Positions 11,714-25,298 are shown, counted from the first letter of the stretch. The stretch: 64,000 nucleotides of DNA from Muraenolepis orangiensis (GCA_027704905.1 CM051022.1:12466804-12530803), one strand, 5' to 3'. Translations and numbers: made by a program. Notes: generated from the sequence alone by a model not told the origin.

Positions 11714-12218
11714 TGTCACAATGGCAGTGTGTGGGTTGGACCCCAAATGCAGACAACAGAGGGGAGAACAGGTGGTTTATTTGCAAAACGCACGTGGAAT
11801 GGTCATGGACAAGCAAGAGGTCTGGATACCGGGAGGTCGAGGTGCGTAATACCGACAGGTAGCAGACAGGCGGATGGTCAGGAACAGGCGAGGAGTCTGG
11901 ATACTGGGAGGTCGAGGTGCGTAGTACTGACAGGTAGCAGACAGGCGGATGGTCAGGGACAGGCGAGGAGTCTGGATACCGGGAGGTCGAAGTAGCGAAT
12001 AGGCAGAAGACAGGTAAGTGAGTTACCGGAGAACTTGTAACATACATCCGCAAATACAAGAAGTACGAACGAGCAACGTGCCCCAGTGACGCCGCGGTAT
12101 ATGTAGCCCCAGATGAGGTGATTAGTAATCAGCCCCGGCAATTGTTGACAGATGTGTGTGTGCGCCGCCAGCGTGCGTGGCTTGGCCACGCCCCCTGTCA
12201 ACCACCGTAACCGTGACA
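11714..12218. mobile_element. Short non-autonomous element, TGTCAC termini
   Basis: It starts TGTCACAATGG and ends CCGTGACA. Internally, a roughly 72-75-bp unit (GGTAGCAGACAGGCGGATGG words) is repeated about two and a half times at 11815-11995. It lies at the left edge of the L2 insertion. The family is not assigned. Confidence 0.5.
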
Positions 12219-14417
12219 TTGTAATGTAATGTACACCACACTGTAAACGAAATGGTTGATGCTTTTAATAGTAACTTGAGCAGAGCACTGGACACTGTTG
12301 CGCCAGTTAAGATTAAATAGAGGTCACGAAATAAAATGTCCCCATGGATAAATAGTACTATCCGTGACCTTAAGAGAGTGTGTTGACATGGAGAAAAACT
12401 AAACTAGAGATTCACCGCAGTATTTTTAAGGAGCATATCACTACATATAACAAGGTTATTTGCTATGAGAGAAGAGCCCACTTTTCAAGGATCATTGCAG
12501 AGAATGGCGGCAATATTCCAGGGTATTATTTTCAACCATTGACCATCTATTAAATCCCGCACCAGCCTCTGACATCCTCAGCCTAGCCTCTGTCTCAAAA
12601 TGTGAGGAATTTGCACAATTTTTTAACAATAAAGTAACAACCATTAGAGCTGGTATTGTCAGACATACCAGCGATACACACGATTTGCCTTGTAACAGAC
12701 CAGCAACTTTGAGGAATTTTAGTAACATTTCTGAACCAGAACATCATAAAATTGTAATACAGAGTAAATCATCAACTTGTAATCTTGACCCTGTCCCCAC
12801 AAAGTTTAAAAAAAATGTTTTTAATAGTCTCTCTGAATCAGTTCTTAAAATAATTAATACATCCCTCGAGACTGGAATTTTTCCCAATGCATACAAAACG
12901 GCTGTTGTGAAACCGCTATTAAATAAATAAATCAAATTTTGATTATAATGTCTTAAGTAATTATAGGCCTATTTCCAACTTACCTTTTATGAGTAAGATA
13001 CTTGAAAAAGTAGTTTTTAATCAATTAAATAACTTTTTAAATGAAAATGGTATCTTATCTAATCACAGTACAGAAACGGCTCTGATTAAAGTAACAAATG
13101 ATCTTAGACTTAGTGCTGCTGATGGCAGGGTCTCAGTTCTTATCCTTTTGGACTTGAGCGCTGCATTTGATACACTTGACCATAGCATACTAATTCATAG
13201 ATTGGAAAACTGGGTTGGATTATCTGAATGAACTAGTTTCGAACATATTTTATAGAGAAAAAATTGTTATGTTAGTTTGGGTGACTTTGTATCTGAGAAA
13301 CATGACATGTCCTTTGGTGTTGCACAGGGAAGCTGCCTTGGTCCCCTTCTTTTTTCATTATACATGTTACCTCTAGGAGATATTTTCATAACTATGCTGA
13401 CGACACACAATTGTATATTTCTGTTGAGCCAAATGATCCAAATGCTTTATGCTCCTTGACTACCTGTCTGTCTGCAAGATCGATGGATGAGCGATCATTT
13501 TTTTAAACTTAATGAAGACAAAACAGAAATACTTTTAGTAGGCCCTAAAGCCAAAAGGGAAGACCTTTTTAATGGGTTAGGAAGTTTGGCTCACCAGAAT
13601 AAATCGGAAGTAACTAGCCTAGGTGTAATTTTAGAATTTTAGACTCTGATTTAAGTTTTAATACCCACATAAATAAGGTGACCAAAACAGCCCTTTTCCA
13701 TCTAAGAAATATTGCTAAGGTTCGATTGTTTTTAACCCAACAGGATGCTGAGAAGTTGATTCATGCTTTTATTTCAAGTAGATTGGACTATTGCAATGCT
13801 CTTTTTACTGGTCTTCCTAAAAAATCAATAGACAAGCTACAGCTAATTCAGAACTCTGCTGCTAGACTTTTAACGAAAACAAGGAAGAGAGAGCACATTA
13901 CTCCAGTTTTAGCTGCATTGCATTGGCTCCCTGTATCTTTTAGAATTGATTTTAAAGTCCTTCTACTTGTTTTTAAAGCTCTTAACAATTTAGCACCCTC
14001 GTACATTTCTTTTTATGTCCCCTCACGAGCCCTAAGGTCCTCAACAGCTGCTCTTTTAAATGTTCTTGGGGTGCCCCAAGGGGAAATTGGGGCATCTGCT
14101 TTTAATTTCAATACACCACAGCTGTGGAACACAATCCCAACACATATTAGAGAGGCTGGCTCAGTGGACATTTTTAAACGACAGTTGAAAACATACCTTT
14201 TTAATATTGCTTTTAATTAGCAACTCTTTTTATTATTTTTAATCATCGATTTTATCCATTTTCTTTGATTGTGATTTTAGACTGTGTGGTTTGTGTTCTT
14301 TTTCTTAATCTGTTATTATTCATTGTTTTATCTTTCTTTTATCATGTAATGTGAAGCACTTTGAGCTGCATCTTGTATGAAAAGTGCTATATAAATAAAG
14401 TTATTATTATTATTATT
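12219..14417 (+). mobile_element. L2-clade LINE, nearly full ORF2 RT half, decayed
   Basis: In order on the plus strand: a post-endonuclease linker near 12250-12380, a LILLDLSAAFDTLDHSIL stretch (13138-13190), the SCLGPLLFSLY block (13330-13360), the YADD catalytic motif at 13393-13404, and an intact C-terminal segment (13678-14220) with HWLPVSFRIDFK and WNTIPTHIREAGSVDIFKRQ. The 3' end reads GTGCTATATAAATAAAG and then a (TTA)n tail. ATGTTC stands on both sides of the combined insertion (11708-11713 and 14418-14423) as a target duplication. Frameshifts near 12930, 13230 and 13460 make it inactive. The endonuclease half is missing. Confidence 0.85.
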
Positions 14418-15299
14418 ATGTTCTTGCTTATGTTTTGCTCACAGTGCTTTAGGTAATGAGAATGAGAATGAATACTTTGATCATTTGAAGACTATATTTC
14501 TGTGTGATCCTGTGTCTGTTTGAACAATAAGCTGTTTGTTGGACAACATTGGGCCAAGTTTGCACAACAAAAACAACATGTTTGTTGGACACAATGGTCA
14601 TCGGTATGTTTAAGAAAATGTTGATAGTATTGCATGCCAGTGTTGGGAGTCTTACAGGCATGTAAGAGTGTTCAGACCGACCTTACGTTTTTCACAATCA
14701 AGTGTTCAAGTACAAGAGGCTGTCAGATGAAGACTACTCAAACAAGCTTCTCTTCTCCATCCATCCATCAAGAGCAAGGAGAGTGTGTCATTTTATTTGT
14801 ATAGCCCTTAATCACGTTTACAGTTTCAAACAGACCATATATTTACAACACCCCCACACACACAAATCGTAGCCCCCCCCCCCCCCCCCAAAGGGCAGTA
14901 AAAAAAACTCCCTTAATGATATAGGAAGAAATCTTGAAAAGGAACACAGAGTGCTCCTTCCAGGGACGGTTAGGAGTGTAATGGGTGCTATAACAGATAT
15001 TATATACATCGTTTTTAGACAAACCCATTGAAGTAAATGGGAGAAAAATGTTGTCCATGGTGCTGACTGGTGAGCAAGCTGGGAGCCTTCCGGTTGGGGT
15101 CTCCTGGCATCAAGTCAAGATCCCAGCGGCACACAAAAAAATGGACTGTGGTATGACTAGATGGAGTTGGCTGAACAAGTCTAGTACCTATCTGCAGCAG
15201 GGGTAGGCTAGTGCCTGCTAACAGGTCTGTTTATCTATAATGAGAGCTGCGGGGCACTCCTAGGATCAAACAAGAGCGTATTAAAGGTAGGTTTTTACG
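14418..15299. other. No gene; mixed repeat fragments
   Basis: It contains a poly-C run near 14876-14889 and a TTTGTATAGCCCTTAATC block (14795-14815) also found at about 40800 in a DCLRE1C intron. I see no exon. Confidence 0.5.
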
Positions 15300-15890
15300 T
15301 TAAGATAGAATATTTCAGCAGTCTGCTTCCCTGATTACAAGTGGAAGACGGATAGGGCTCTCGGTAGCAGAACACTGGATATCTTGCAGAGTTCTTTCTA
15401 CCTTTTGGGATTGATAAAAGGCCGGCTCCTGAAGACCAGAGGAACTGAGAAGGACAAGTGTCTCTGCATCCGCTGCAGATAACATTGGTCTGATTTTAGC
15501 AATGGTTGTATCAATTTCTGGTTTTACTTTTTGTATGTTGATCAAAAGACAGCAGAGGGTCAAAAAACACACCAACAACACTCAAAATACAGTGTGACGT
15601 CTTCAAATAGTGGTTATTGTAGCTAATCTCTTGGCGAAGACCAAAGCTGAGATTGCAGTGAATCTATTGTAGAGATTGTATTGTTATAGTGTTTGAGACA
15701 ATCAAGAAGATTGCTATGGTCAATTGTGTCCAATGCAGCACTAAGGTCAAGCAGCACCAGCAAGGAGCTTGCATTGATGTCCATGGTTAGGAGAAAATCA
15801 TTGACCACTCTGGTCACAGCAGTTTTGGTGGAAGAGAATGTCCTAATACCTGACTGAAATATATTGTTTGTCACTGATATTTGTATCAAT
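15300..15890 (-). mobile_element. L2-like LINE fragment, minus strand
   Basis: Minus-strand frames give LLVLLDLSAALDTIDHSNLL (about 15710-15770) and a SAADAETLVLLSSSGL stretch near 15470. It is parallel to the fragment at 5990-6690. It is truncated and frameshifted. Confidence 0.75.
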
Positions 15891-15959
15891 TTTACCTGAT
15901 AATTGTATCTTGTTTAGGTGGGTAGTGTTTATGGCAGGGAGGGGTAATCCAAGGGGTTA

Positions 15960-17560
15960 GGCGGTTTTCACCAGCTATGCAGCACTTTTTGGTCAGAAAC
16001 AGTGCAGTTGCCGTACCACACTGTGATGCAGTTTGTGAGGATACTTTCAATGGCACACTGGTAAAAGTTCACCAGCATCTGAGGGGACAGAGGGGACAGG
16101 GGGACTGAGGGTCTGGTCTTTCTGAAGTCCACGATCAGCTCCTTGGTCTTCTTGGTGTTGAGGGCCAGGTTGTTGTCAGTGCACCAGCGTATGTTGGTTG
16201 GGAAGTCCAATAACCAGTTACAAACAGAGGGGTTAATGTCAAGATTCTTGGTTTCCATAAGGTCACAAAGTTTGCGGATGAGTTTGGAGAGGATATTGGT
16301 GTTGAATGCAGAGCATTCTCACATGGGTTTTGCTCTCATCCAGGTGGAAGAGAGCAGAGTGAAGGGCTGAGGAGATGGCATCCTCCGTGCTCTGTGCTAC
16401 CACTCTGTGATGCAGTTGGTGAGAATACTTTAAATGGCACACCGGTAAAAGTTCACCAGAATCTGAGGGGACAGGTGGGCTTTTCTCAGTCTCCTTAGGA
16501 AGAAGAGATGCCGGTGAGCCTTCTTTACCAGTGAGGTAGTGTTGAATGACCACTAGAGGTCCTCAGAGATGTGGACCTCCAGGAATTTGAAGCTGGAGAC
16601 ACACTCAACCTCCGTCCCATTGATGAGGATGGGGACGTGTGCGCCAGCTCTGGTCTTTCTGAAGTCCACGATCAGCTCCTTGGTCTTCTTGGTGTTGAGG
16701 GCCAGGTTGTTGTCAGCACACCACGCCACCAGGTGCTGGACCTTTTCCCTGTAGGCTGCTTCATCGTTGTTCTTGATGAGGCCCACCACCGTTGGGTCAT
16801 CTGCAACTTGATGATGGTGATGGTGTACCATGTACAGGAGTGCAGTCATGGGTGAAGAGGGAGTAGAGGAGAGGGCTTAGCACACAGCCCTGGGGGAAGC
16901 TGGTGTTCAGGGTGAGGGTGGAGGAGGTGAGACTGTCTTACCTGACTGACTGGGGTCTGTTGGTTGGGAAGATTGAAGGGCTGAGGAGATGGCGTCCTCC
17001 GTGCTCTGTGCTACCACTCTGTGATGCAGTTGGTGAGGATACATTCAATGACACACTGGTAAAAGTTCACCAGAATCTTAGGGGACAGGTGGGCTTTCCT
17101 CAGTCTCCTCAGGAAGAAGAGACGCTGGTGAGATTTCTTTACCAGTGAGGCAGTGTTGAGGGATCAAGAGAGGTCCTCAGAGATGTGGACCCCCAGGTCA
17201 CAGTAGGCAAATTGGTGTTTATCCAGTGAGGGTGAGAGGCCAGCTTTGAGGTGAGCCAGGACCAACCTCTCGAAGCACTTGATGATGATGGGGGTGAGTG
17301 CAACAGGGCGGAAGTCGTTGAGACTCGCTGCAGAAGAGTGTTTTGGCACTGGCACAATGGAGGTGGTTTTAAAGCACGCTGGGACAACTGCCTTTTGCTG
17401 GTGAGAAGGCCATCAGGACCAGCTTGCTTGCATCCGTGTCCAGATCAAACTCTCCATTTGTGTCAGGAGTTGTCAGGATTGGTGACTGACATAGGGAGGC
17501 CTTTCAAGATTCAAGATTCAAGATTCAAGATAACTTTATTTATCCCGAGGGAAATTTAGG
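15960..17560 (-). mobile_element. Rex1/L2-type LINE fragments, minus strand, internally duplicated
   Basis: Minus-strand frames contain NNLALNTKKTKELIVDFRKT (twice, near 16120-16180 and 16655-16715), a SSFKFL.VHISEDL block and a CAIESILTNCITVWYGNCTV block. About 16365-16560 is repeated at about 16976-17170, so a segment of the element was tandemly copied or two insertions overlap. The 3' tail of a related element (repeated TTCAAGA, then a TTTATTTATCCC box) is at 17505-17560. Confidence 0.75.
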
Positions 17561-18115
17561 TGCAACAGTTGAAACAGGGGGAATAAATGCACACACAAAT
17601 TTACTAATACCTAAAAGCTAAAAACTAAATAACAACAAACTAAGTCCCTGCCGCAACTGAAATGTCCACTCTTAAAACAATAAACCAGGGTGGCAAGCCA
17701 AAATTGTTAGTTTCCCGCAAAAAGTAATCCGTCTCTCTATCTGCAGTCCTTTACTCCTCCAAGTCTCACACACACTCCTTTTCCCCACCGCTTTTCCCCC
17801 ACTCCTGCTCCAACTCTCGTTCCAACTCCCGTTCCAACTCCCGTTCCAACTCCCGCTTGACTCTCTAACTCACGTTCACACGCAACCCGCTACACCCTCC
17901 CCCTAGCGCTCAAAGCCAATTACCCAGATAGTGGACACTTCCCCCCAAACAAATGCAGGTAAACAAATACACACATACAACACCCAATGAACTCCCAAAA
18001 CCCCTTTTTTCCTGGAGGGAGAACCATAGTGGGCCAGGCCACAGTGTTACTATATATATGTGTATGTATTACTACATCCACATAACATGGAACATAATCG
18101 ATTTTAACTGAAACT
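17561..18115. other. No gene; short 12-mer tandem repeat
   Basis: A TCCAACTCCCGT unit recurs four to five times at about 17809-17855. The rest is LINE 3'-tail-like sequence and unclassified DNA. Confidence 0.5.
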
Positions 18116-18119
18116 TTCG

Positions 18120-21100
18120 ACCAAACTTTTAACTGAAACCTGTCTGACCAATATGGCGGCGCGTCCAGATCCCAACACCCAGCATCTGACCAGTTTTTGC
18201 AAGTTAGTGGTAATATACCGAACAATTCTTAGTCTGTTCACACAGAACAGTCTTGCTGCAATGTACACGCAACACAATCTTTTAGAAATTGGATTACAAC
18301 ATTCTGGCAAGTTAATCGGCGATCTTTAACTCCAGGCTGAAACTCCGGTGAATCTCACCACAGCACGGCCGGCTGACAGGACTCATCGCCCACAGAGAAA
18401 ACGTAAACATAGGAGAGGAAGCCACGGAAGGCTACGTGCTAAGCTAAGAGATAACCCACATCACCCGTTGCTAACCAGCGTTTTCCTCGCCAACGTCCGG
18501 TCTCTGGCGAACAAAAATGATGAACTTCCGCTGCGGATTATCAACCATGAATTGATTAAGAATTGTAAGTTGATGATTTTCACAGAATCATGGCTTAACA
18601 GCAGAATCGCAACATTGCTATTGAGCTAACGGGAATCACTCTACACAGAGCAGACAGATCAGCTGAGGGCTCCGGTAAAACCAGGGGTGGAGGTTTGTGC
18701 ATTTTCAATAACAAGGCTTGGTGCACAGATACTACCACCATTGAGAGCCACTTTTCTGCTAATGTTGAATACATAATGGTTGAATGTAGACCCTTTTACC
18801 AACCTAGGGAAATACAGCCACCATTATAACTGCGGCTTACATACCTCCAGATGCTAACGCTAAGAAATTTACTCTGCTATTAACAAACAGCAGAACTCCC
18901 AACCAGAAGTAGCCTTTATTATTGCAGGTGATTTCAATCATGACAACTTAAAGACTGTGCTCCCCAAATTTTACCAGCATGTCTCCTGCTATACAAGAGG
19001 GGAGAGAACATAAGACCACGTTTACACCAACAAGGTTGATGCTTACAAAGCCATGCCCCTCCCCTACCTTGGACAGAGTGATCATCGTCTCTTTGTTCAT
19101 GCTGCCTAAGTACACGCCACTCATCAAGCGTGTGAAGCCCACCATTGGGACAGTCAAAGTTTTGTTTGAGTCTGTTTGCCTCCCAGTCCACCCTGGACTC
19201 CAACACCAACATCGACTCCTACACCTCCTCTGTTTTGGATTATATCAACTCCAGCATTGACACTGTCACCACCCTCAAACAGATCACAACATTCCCCAGA
19301 AAAGGTGGATGAACAGAGAGGTGCACTTACTTCTAAAGGCCTGTGATGCTGCTTTTACGTCGGGCAATCCACAGGCCTACTGTTTAGTCAGGGTTAACCT
19401 GAACAAGGGCATAAAGCTGACCAATCTCAACCACAAGTGTAGAGTGGAAGACCACTTCAACAACTCTGATCCGCGACACATGTAGCAGGGCATCCAGGCC
19501 ATTACGCTCAGGCAGTTGTCCCAGCGTGTTTTAAAACCACCTCCATCTTGCCAGTGCCAGAACACTCCTCTGCAGCCAGCCTCAACTACTTCCGCCCTGT
19601 TGCACTCACCCCCATCTTTATGAAGTGCTTTGAGAGGCTGGTCCTGGCTCACCTCAAATCTAGCCTCTCACCCTTACTGGATAAATACCAATTTGCCTAC
19701 CATGAGAACAGCAGCCCTTCACTCTGCTCTCTCCCACCTGGATGAGAGCAACACCCAAGTGAAAATGCTGTTCATCGCGTTCAGTTCAGTATTCAACACC
19801 AACATCCCCTCCAAACTCATCCGCAAACTTGGTGACCTTATGGAAAGCAATCTTGACATTAACCCCTCTGTTTGTAACTGGTTATTGGACAACCTAACCA
19901 ACAGACCCCAGTCAGTCAGGTTAGACAGTCTCACCTCCTCCACCCTCACCCTGAACAACGGTGTCCCCCAGGGCTGTGTGCTGAGCCCTCTCCTCTACTC
20001 CCTCTTCACCCACAACTAAACTCCTGTACATGGTACAAACACCATCATCAAGTTTGCAGACAACACAACGTCGGGCCTCATCAACGATGAGGCAGCCTAC
20101 AGGAAGGAGGTACAGCACCTGGTGGCAACCTGGCCCTCAACACCAAGAAGACCAAGGAGCTCATCGTGGACTTCAGAAAGACCATCATCAATGGTGCAGA
20201 GGTCGAGCGTCTCCAGCTTCAAATTCCTGGGGGTATAGATCTCCAAGGACCTTAACAATGTCTTCTTCTTCTGATGGGTTTGAGGAAAGCCCACCTATCC
20301 CCTCAGGTTCTGGTGAACTTTTACCGGTGCGCTATTGAAAGCATCCTCACCAACTGCATCCCAGTGTGGTATGGCAACTGCACTGTTTCCAACGGAAAAG
20401 CGCTGCAGAGGGTGGTGAGAACAGCCCAACGCATCGTTGGATTACCCCTGCAATAAAGACTACGCAACACAAAAGGTTTCTGAAGAAGGCACGTAAAATT
20501 GCCCAAGACACCTTTTACCCCAACCGTGGACTGTTTGCCCTCCTCCCCTCCGGGAGGCGCTACAGGAGCCTTAGTTCTAAGTCAAACAGGCTCAGGAACA
20601 GCTTCTTCCCCTCAGCTGTCATCTCCCGGAACTCTGGTGACAGCTGCCCCCCTCCCGTCCCTGCCCCGCCGCCCCCCCGGACTCTGCCCCCCGCCCTCCA
20701 CCTTGTCACCCCGCCTCTGCTGCCCACCGTATGAACTTTGAACTCTGCTCACTATATCATTAAAGCATATCATAACTCACTAGAGTATCCCTGTAGTATC
20801 CTACATATCCTACCTTTACAAGTTTACATATTTATTGGTTACACACCTGTATGATAGCCATGTACATTTAATTTGTTTTACTATACCTAGCGTATATATA
20901 CTAATCTTCAACTGTTGATACAACTACATATCCTTGCTGAATTCCTGCTGTATATATTATACATATATATATGTATATAGATTTATCCTAGCGATATAAA
21001 TGCACACCCCTGCTCTATACCGGTTGAAAATGTATATACTTACCTGTATATATATATATATATACCTATAAATCTGCACATATCTTATAAGTTATTTTAT

Positions 21101-21240
21101 ACCATTTTTATACCACTGTAAATTATATATTACCATGCAATTGAATGCAACATTTGCACTCTGGTTAGATGCCAAATTATTTTCGCTGTACTGTACTTGT
21201 GCCTTGCATTGTGCTGTGCACTGTACATTTGAATCTAATC
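18120..21240 (+). mobile_element. Long EN+RT LINE copy, decayed
   Basis: After an untranslated leader (18120-18345), frames give an endonuclease start (SVFLANVRSLANKNDELPL, 18478-18535), FTESWLN, and an IIAGDFNHD motif near 18920-18945. The reverse transcriptase follows: LTNRPQSVRLD, NGVPQGCVLSPLLYSLFT near 19960-20010, and FADN at 20053-20064, where an active element would have FADD. The C-terminal NCIPVWYGNCTVSNGKALQR and LPSGRRYRSLSSKSNRLRNS stretches end near 20610. Many frameshifts. The AT-rich 3' untranslated region (20735-21240) recurs at 41600-41965. Confidence 0.85.
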
Positions 21241-21243
21241 TTA

Positions 21244-21475
21244 ATGGATTAATTTGATTATTTTCTTGGCCAATAAAGGTAGTATTGTGTATGTAAGGAT
21301 AAAATAAAGATCAATATGTGGTAATATACAGGTTTTTTAAACATGATCATTGCTTACTCAATATCAGAAGATATATTGCAGTCACCCCACCTCCACTCTT
21401 TATTGTCACCCTACAAAGACCAATTCAGCAATTATCCTTTTTAACTGTGTAGCAGACCACGCTGCCACCAGGCCA
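21244..21475. repeat. Displaced left edge of lectin duplication block
   Basis: This matches 6832-7065 (ATTGTGTATGTAAGGATA, GCAGTCACCCCACCTCCAC words). The matching continuation is at 24404 onward, so about 2.9 kb of repeats separates the two parts. Confidence 0.75.
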
Positions 21476-22009
21476 GGTCCTTGTCTCCTCCCGCACAGCG
21501 AAGTGGACGGGCAGGGATTCAAGACTCAAGATTAATTTATTTATCCAAGGGAAATTAAGGTGCAACAGTTGAAACAGGGGGAATAAATGCACACAAAAAT
21601 ATACTAATACCTAAAAACTAAACAAAACTAGTATAAGCTAAATATAACTAACTGAACTCTAAATGTAGTGATAGATGAATTGAACAATTTACAGTATTAT
21701 TACAGTAATACGTAGGTATATACAATACACAATATGTATAGTGCAAATTGGCAGTAATAAAATACTAATAAATAGCCCAGATGAATACTGAAAAAGTGAC
21801 ATGTGAAAAGTGAAATTGAATTTACAGTGCAAAATTACAGTGAAAGGATTTACAGTGCGTTGACCAAAAAAATAATAATAACGGTGCGTTGGCCTCAGGT
21901 CACTGAGTCTCCACTGTCCCTCTCACAACCTGAGGTAGATAAATTATAGAGACTGATGGCCACAGGAAGAAAGGACTTCCTGTGGCGTTCTGTGGTACAC
22001 CTGGGAAGT
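21476..22009. other. LINE-tail-like sequence, no gene
   Basis: It begins with TTCAAGACTCAAGATTAATTT and a TTTATCCAAGGGAAATTAAGG box, the 3' end of the EN+RT LINE family in minus orientation. No exon. Confidence 0.55.
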
Positions 22010-23095
22010 AAGGCTTGATCTTTGCCTGAAAGGTAGGAAGGAGCGGTTGCTTTCCCTGCCCTTTAGGCTAGCACCAGGGTCTTGAACTGGATGCTAGCAG
22101 CTACAGGGAGCCAGTGTGCAGACTGGAGAAGGGTATATGTGTGGGAGAACTTGGGTCAGTTGAATCAGTCCCAAAAGTTTGTAAGAAATCTGCAGGTTTG
22201 AGTGTTCTGCTAGTATTGTCGCATTACCTAAACCGTCAAGTGTTCAAAGTTGAATGGGTTGAACCATATTAAAGCATTTTTAATTGACCCTGTAGACTTA
22301 TACATGATTGTGAGGCTGTCTTTGTCACAAACACAAGCTAGTAGGACTCAAATGCACGACCCAGGAAACTATAACAATTTTTTTTTTTTTTTTGAAAATA
22401 CTTTATTCCAAAAAAATGTCCTCATGTCCTCAAAAACCAACTATCACAAAAAGTGATACCAAGGTTACAACCAAGGTTGTGAGAAAATAAACAGAAAATC
22501 ACTCACAAAATGAGGAACAAACTTACTGGACCAAAAACTCAGGAGCATGAATCAGGCTTGAAACAAGAGAGGAAACCACTGATACGCAGGCTACTGACAT
22601 CACAAGATGAACTGGCACCAGACAAGGGTAAACTGGAGAATTTAAACATGAGGTAACAAGGAACAGGTGGAACCAATCAGGGGCGGGGCTGACGCTGACG
22701 AGGGCAGGGACACACCTGGGACAGGGAGTCAAGGGACCTGGAATGAGACACAGAAGGTGAGGACCAAAAAATAAAACAGGAAGTGGGAGACAAGACACAA
22801 ATTACTTAATAAAACATGAATACTAGACAATAGTTTTTGTTTATCATTCACAGCAGACAGCAGCAGGATGTGTGAAGCACATTAAACTTCCTGTATTTCT
22901 AGGAGTAATGTATTTCATTTTTGTATTTATTTTTGTATTTTTGTATTTCCTTTTTAGGGGCTCCATAAATTGCGTTGTTGAGTGTGTCCGACCGCGACTC
23001 ACTTTAACCTCGGGAAAGTTCACCCTAAAGAAATGATTTTAAGTATCAGATGAGCTGTCATGAGGTGAAATTATCAAGTAAATCCAAGCGCCAGT
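22010..23095. repeat. Inverted copy of 3040-4035 and 5270-5495 sequences
   Basis: 22010-22235 is the reverse complement of part of 5270-5495. 22236-23095 is the reverse complement of most of 3040-4035. A poly-T run interrupts at 22379-22393. Confidence 0.75.
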
Positions 23096-24128
23096 GGTGG
23101 TCGTGGTGGGGCAGGGTGGTCGTTTTTAAAGGCAGAGCCTCCCAAATACCAAATTACCTGACAACGCCACCTGGGGAATTTCGCCCCAGGAGATATTTAA
23201 TTTACACCTCAGAAATAAGAAGGCTCTACAAGTTTGTGACTGACACAAGACAGAGACATGGTTCAATTATAAAGAACAAGTTTAACAGTTTATTTCAACA
23301 TGTCAATCACATTTATTTGTTTATTCTTGGTAAAAACACTATCGGAACACTATAGGAAATTACTAAAATCAATGAGGGGAAAAGGGGAGTAGGCAGATGC
23401 CAGCCAGGGGGAGGCAGTCTAACAGGGCTGTGTCCCCCTTACCCACCAACGGTGCTCACTGCAAACCAAAACTCACTGCAAATAAAAACTCACTACAAAC
23501 TGTGTCCCAGTGCTCCTACCACTATAAGCCGTGAAGGGAATCAGACTGTGTGCCTAGCCTCCACCACTAGCTGGCACCAACTCCACTACAAGGGGCAATG
23601 ATGCCACAGGTGCCTTAAATACCCCTATGTTAATTAGGGGTTGGCTCTGGGTGAGGAGTTGACCTACTTTAGGTGATGGTGAGTTCAGGGCCTAGAGATG
23701 AGTGTGGGACAATTACCTGAACCCAGTGTTTCTGCTACAATCACAATGTACAACTTTATTTTTAATGAACTCTTCAATGGTTGTAGTCACAGCACAGCTT
23801 GCATGTATGAAGCCACACAATTATTTTACAAGATGGCGAGGGTAAGGGGAAAGCAAAACAAGAGGAAAAAAATAGCTAAACAAATCAAATCAAAACCAAG
23901 GTATAGATAGTCAACTTTCTGCCGGACATTTCTTTACAAAAAATATTCTTAAAAAGGCCACTGAAATGCATAAAATGTGTTTTCAGAAGCATGGGCCAAG
24001 CTTGGGGGTGGGGTGTGTAACAGAGTGGCCATCATTCACCGTCTTCAGACGAAAACCTAAAGAAAACCACACCTTTCTCTCTCTGTCCTCTGGGCTTGGT
24101 AAAGGTTTACCAATGACAGACGAGTGCA
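23096..24128. other. No gene; unclassified repeat
   Basis: No conserved exon. A roughly 55-base piece at 23684-23745 (GTTCAGGGCCTAGAGATGAG) recurs at 34071-34125 beside another LINE tail. Confidence 0.45.
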
Positions 24129-24400
24129 TTCAAGATTCAAGATTCAAGAGACTTTATTTATCCCGAGGGAAATTAAGGAACATGCCAACAAGTCAAGTCA
24201 AGTCAAGTCAAGTTTATTGTCACTTCACAGTTTTCACAAGTATAAAGCAGTGGTGTGAAAATCTTATGTGCAATACCCAACGACAGACAGCAGTTATAAA
24301 AATAAGATAAAAATAGATAAAAATTGAATAAAAATTGAATAGAATAAACGCAATTTATAAAATGCAGGCCCATGCTGGCCCCCGCAATTTCTTCAGATGC
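24129..24400 (-). mobile_element. LINE 3'-end fragments, minus strand
   Basis: 24129-24180 carries TTCAAGA repeats and a TTTATTTATCCCGAGGG tail. 24197-24380 is the reverse complement of the last about 170 bases of the LINE ending at 34065, including the TCAAG repeats and the TTTATTGTCACTTCACAG block. Both are strongly 5'-truncated insertions. Confidence 0.8.
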
Positions 24401-24712
24401 CCGAGGACCAATCCAGCAACTATCCTCTTTTACTGAGTAGCAGACCGCCCTCAAGGCTGCTTAAGGGCTCCTCCAGAAGACAAGGACACAGGGTGATGAG
24501 GAATCAGGTTTATTGCAAGAGTTAGAATATTTGGGAAAAGAACAGATTGTACATGTTAGAGCTCTTCCTCCAGTGTGTGTGGTGTTGGCTGTTTTAACCG
24601 ATGGGCATTGATTAACAAGGACCCACAGGTGTGCAGCCTCACCAGCCAATCAGTCCAATTCAGGCCAGGTGAGGCTGCTAAAACCAACCACCAACCACAC
24701 ACACTCCACACT

Positions 24713-24840
24713 CTGATTTTCACATTTCAGTCTTGCATGATCTGAATTGCTCACGGGAGCTAAATTACAACTACCTGTACCATCGTTTTCAGACCTGCAT
24801 GAGTTCTGGGCTTCATAATAGGTCTGTGGTTCTGAGTAGT
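24713..24840 (-). pseudogene. C-type lectin domain remnant
   Basis: Downstream of the intact lectin gene on the same strand. The frame reads TYYEAQNSCRSENDGTG then SCNLAPVSNSDHARLKC, resembling the start of the neighbouring first lectin domain (TSWSQAQDKCRSET, CSLATMSNLDDAKR). A CACAG acceptor-like site precedes it. No WIGL or C-terminal half follows. It is probably the broken end of a third domain or a neighbouring gene, and is absent from copy A. Confidence 0.6.
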
Positions 24841-25298
24841 AAACATATGTCCCATATATTTCTCAGTGGATTGATTTATGCTATACATATCACACAATAT
24901 TAATAAACCAAACTAGTGTACAACTTAACATGTTGGAATTAATAATCAATCTAAATGCATCAGGCGTCTATACATAACTTTGAACAGATTGTATCTATGT
25001 AAATTGACTTACTTTTTGGCCAAATATATTTAGTTAAACATGGTTTAACATGATTACATGAAAACATCAATACAAGCTTAATAAGTGTGTCAACACTAGC
25101 AAAACTATAATTGAGTCAATGATGGAAAACCAAGCAAAAATGTAACAGCAAAAGAACACATATGTAAATGTTTATCTATATATCTATATATTAGCATCTA
25201 TTTTTAAATATTAACAGAAAATATGACCACAATCTATGAAGAAGAAATTGGAAAAATCTCTGTTGAATTATCTGTGTTAATAGTCCTATAGTTCCCCG

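Noticed and set aside
18348..18629. 93-codon ORF as a host gene
   Set aside because: It reads as the start of a LINE endonuclease domain (LANVRSLANKNDEL) and is followed by a decayed RT.
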